Shown here: positions 63,253 to 64,000 of the stretch, in pieces
Numbering within the stretch: the stretch's first letter is position 1
Layout of the letters: every line of letters begins with the position of its first letter
NCBI GenBank assembly: GCA_963662175.1
Contig: OY759224.1
Coordinates: 27,289,489-27,353,488, forward strand
Direction: 5' to 3'
Length of the DNA stretch: 64,000 nucleotides
From: Aradus depressus
Lineage: Eukaryota; Arthropoda; Insecta; Hemiptera; Aradidae
Made by a program: the position numbers and the translations under genes
Notes under the pieces: generated by a model
What the model saw: the letters and a program-made list of their open reading frames with translations, nothing else
Database searches by the model: none
What the model was told of the DNA's origin: nothing

Positions 63253-63375
63253 TATATCTTTAGTGGAATAGACAATATTTCAAAAATAAGTTTGTTTTAT
63301 TCATTTATTACAAGTTTCCACAATATGTCCGCGTTCCTCAACTTAGAAGTTGTTAACTTCATTAGTTAAAACAAG

Positions 63376-63621
63376 ATGCCTCCAAAAAGTGTGTTTGGCA
63401 GCATTTTGAGAAGGAGAATAACCATGCTAAGTGTCGGCATTGTGGAGTTAGAATAAAAACATGTGGGAACATGACCAACTTAAAAAACCACCTGAAGCAC
63501 AAACATCCCAAAATTGGCCTGAAGAGGTCTGCACAACTGAAAGAGACGGAGGCTCCTGCCAGTAAAAAAGATAAATTATCTGCCAGTTATTCATTAATCG
63601 ATTATTTAACCAACAATTAAT
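63376..63621 (+). pseudogene. BED zinc-finger start of the host hAT transposase, frameshifted
   Basis: ATG at 63376 gives MPPKSVFG. A two-base shift is needed to enter VWQHFEKENNHAKCRHCGV, then NMTNLKNHLKHKHPKIGLKR and KKDKLSASYSLIDYLTNN with TAA at 63619. W-x-H-F, CxxC, N-L-x-x-H-L-x-x-x-H is a complete BED finger, followed by the linker common in hAT proteins. The catalytic region is missing. Confidence 0.8.
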
Positions 63622-63705
63622 AAGTGTATCGATTAATTAGTAAACAATAATAATCTATGGCATTAATCGATGTTTCGTTGGTCGATACCCATCCCTAGTT
63701 CGAAA

Positions 63706-64000
63706 AAATGAAATTTCGCATAGAATTTTTGCTTGATTTCATAACTTCCTATACACATCGTATAGCTGGGGAAGTGCAATGTGTGCCTGAGAACACGATA
63801 ACTAATGATAGAGTGAATGTATCGACACCCTCTAAGGAGAACACCTATTAATTTTCAGCCAAATCGGCCAAAGGAAAAGGGAGACAACACAAAAACTCTA
63901 ATAACTGACATTCTAGTGAATGTATTCACACGAAATTGCATTTGTAATTTCAAAGCCCTGTAAGGACGACATCTATATACTTTCAGCGGAATCAGCCGAA
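63706..64000. repeat. DR1 copy to the window end
   Basis: ATTTCATAACTTCCTATACA, GAGTGAATGTATCGACACCC, ATTAATTTTCAGCCAAATCG, CTCTAATAACTGACATTCTA. The hAT element at 61919 is inserted in this DR1 tract, which resumes from 61890-61910. Confidence 0.6.

Larger units (their letters stand above)
62357..63351 (+). mobile_element. Penelope-like element fragment with 112-bp inverted ends
   Basis: Arms 62357-62468 and 63196-63307 are inverse copies. A 44-bp extension (63308-63351) lies beyond the right arm. The 13-bp direct repeat GTTAACTTCATTA is found at 62346-62358 and 63352-63364. Between the arms is a GIY-YIG endonuclease frame. PLEs often carry such inverted or LTR-like ends. The reverse transcriptase is missing (5'-truncated). 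Inserted 12 bp upstream of the BED-finger ATG of the host hAT. Confidence 0.85.
61919..63697 (+). mobile_element. hAT element with BED exon, carrying a nested PLE
   Basis: Left TAGGGATGGGTAT and right ATACCCATCCCTA are perfect 13-bp inverted repeats. GTTCGAAA flanks both sides (61911-61918, 63698-63705), the 8-bp hAT duplication. Subterminal parts are rich in ATCGATT-type words. Without the PLE (about 1 kb) the element is about 0.77 kb, nearly the size of the 7397-8168 element, and likewise retains only a BED finger. Confidence 0.9.

Overview
This window looks like gene-poor, repeat-dominated nuclear DNA of an arthropod, most likely an insect. The signs are high AT content with long A/T runs, SINEs whose tails read (AACCT)n (the arthropod telomere motif TTAGG read on the other strand), and a typical arthropod transposon set: R1-, Jockey-, RTE- and CR1/L2-like LINEs, Penelope-like elements (PLEs), hAT, pogo, piggyBac-like, PIF/Harbinger and Helitron elements. 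I found no convincing intact host gene, rRNA, functional tRNA gene or CRISPR. Almost every recognisable protein sequence belongs to a decayed mobile element. The species cannot be named from this sequence alone.

Layout. 0-9 kb: a Jockey tail split by a retroposon that itself carries a SINE (2.07-3.25 kb), a SINE cluster, and two hAT elements with target duplications (6.71-7.08 and 7.40-8.17 kb). 9-16.6 kb: an inverted pair of a ~750-900 bp repeat (11.1-12.1 and 14.1-14.85 kb), a Harbinger N-terminus and an R1-clade LINE tail. 17-30 kb: an LTR-like 2.2-kb element, a tandemly amplified MITE, a pogo element containing a SINE and itself sitting in a MITE, and a collapsed Harbinger carrying both a transposase and a MADF fragment. 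30-43 kb: Jockey reverse-transcriptase scraps, an ORF1-like frame, two LTR fragments with a tRNA-Lys-type primer-binding site, one interrupted by an RTE tail, and hAT and BED-finger pieces. 44-52 kb: a 73-bp satellite, a 117-bp satellite, a hAT MITE and a piggyBac-like element full of short palindromes. 52-64 kb: two near-identical Helitrons, several PLE ends, a perfect 108-bp snapback inside a SINE, and a PLE with a GIY-YIG endonuclease frame nested in a hAT element.

The most notable theme is that at least five different PLE-type ends carry hammerhead-ribozyme-like cores (CUGANGA, stem II, GAAA, very short palindromic stem III). Three of these are arranged as inverted pairs, and two of the pairs are flanked by 13-bp target duplications. 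The second theme is one abundant SINE family (called SINE-A here), present about 25 times, with a tRNA-like head and a telomere-like tail. A third is an unclassified dispersed repeat (called DR1 here) with more than 25 copies in both orientations. It is recognised by phrases such as AACTGCCGATGTAATGAATG, GTATCGACACGAAATTT and ACTTCCCCTATACTTCGTAT and has no coding capacity that I can see. Nested insertions give a readable relative chronology.
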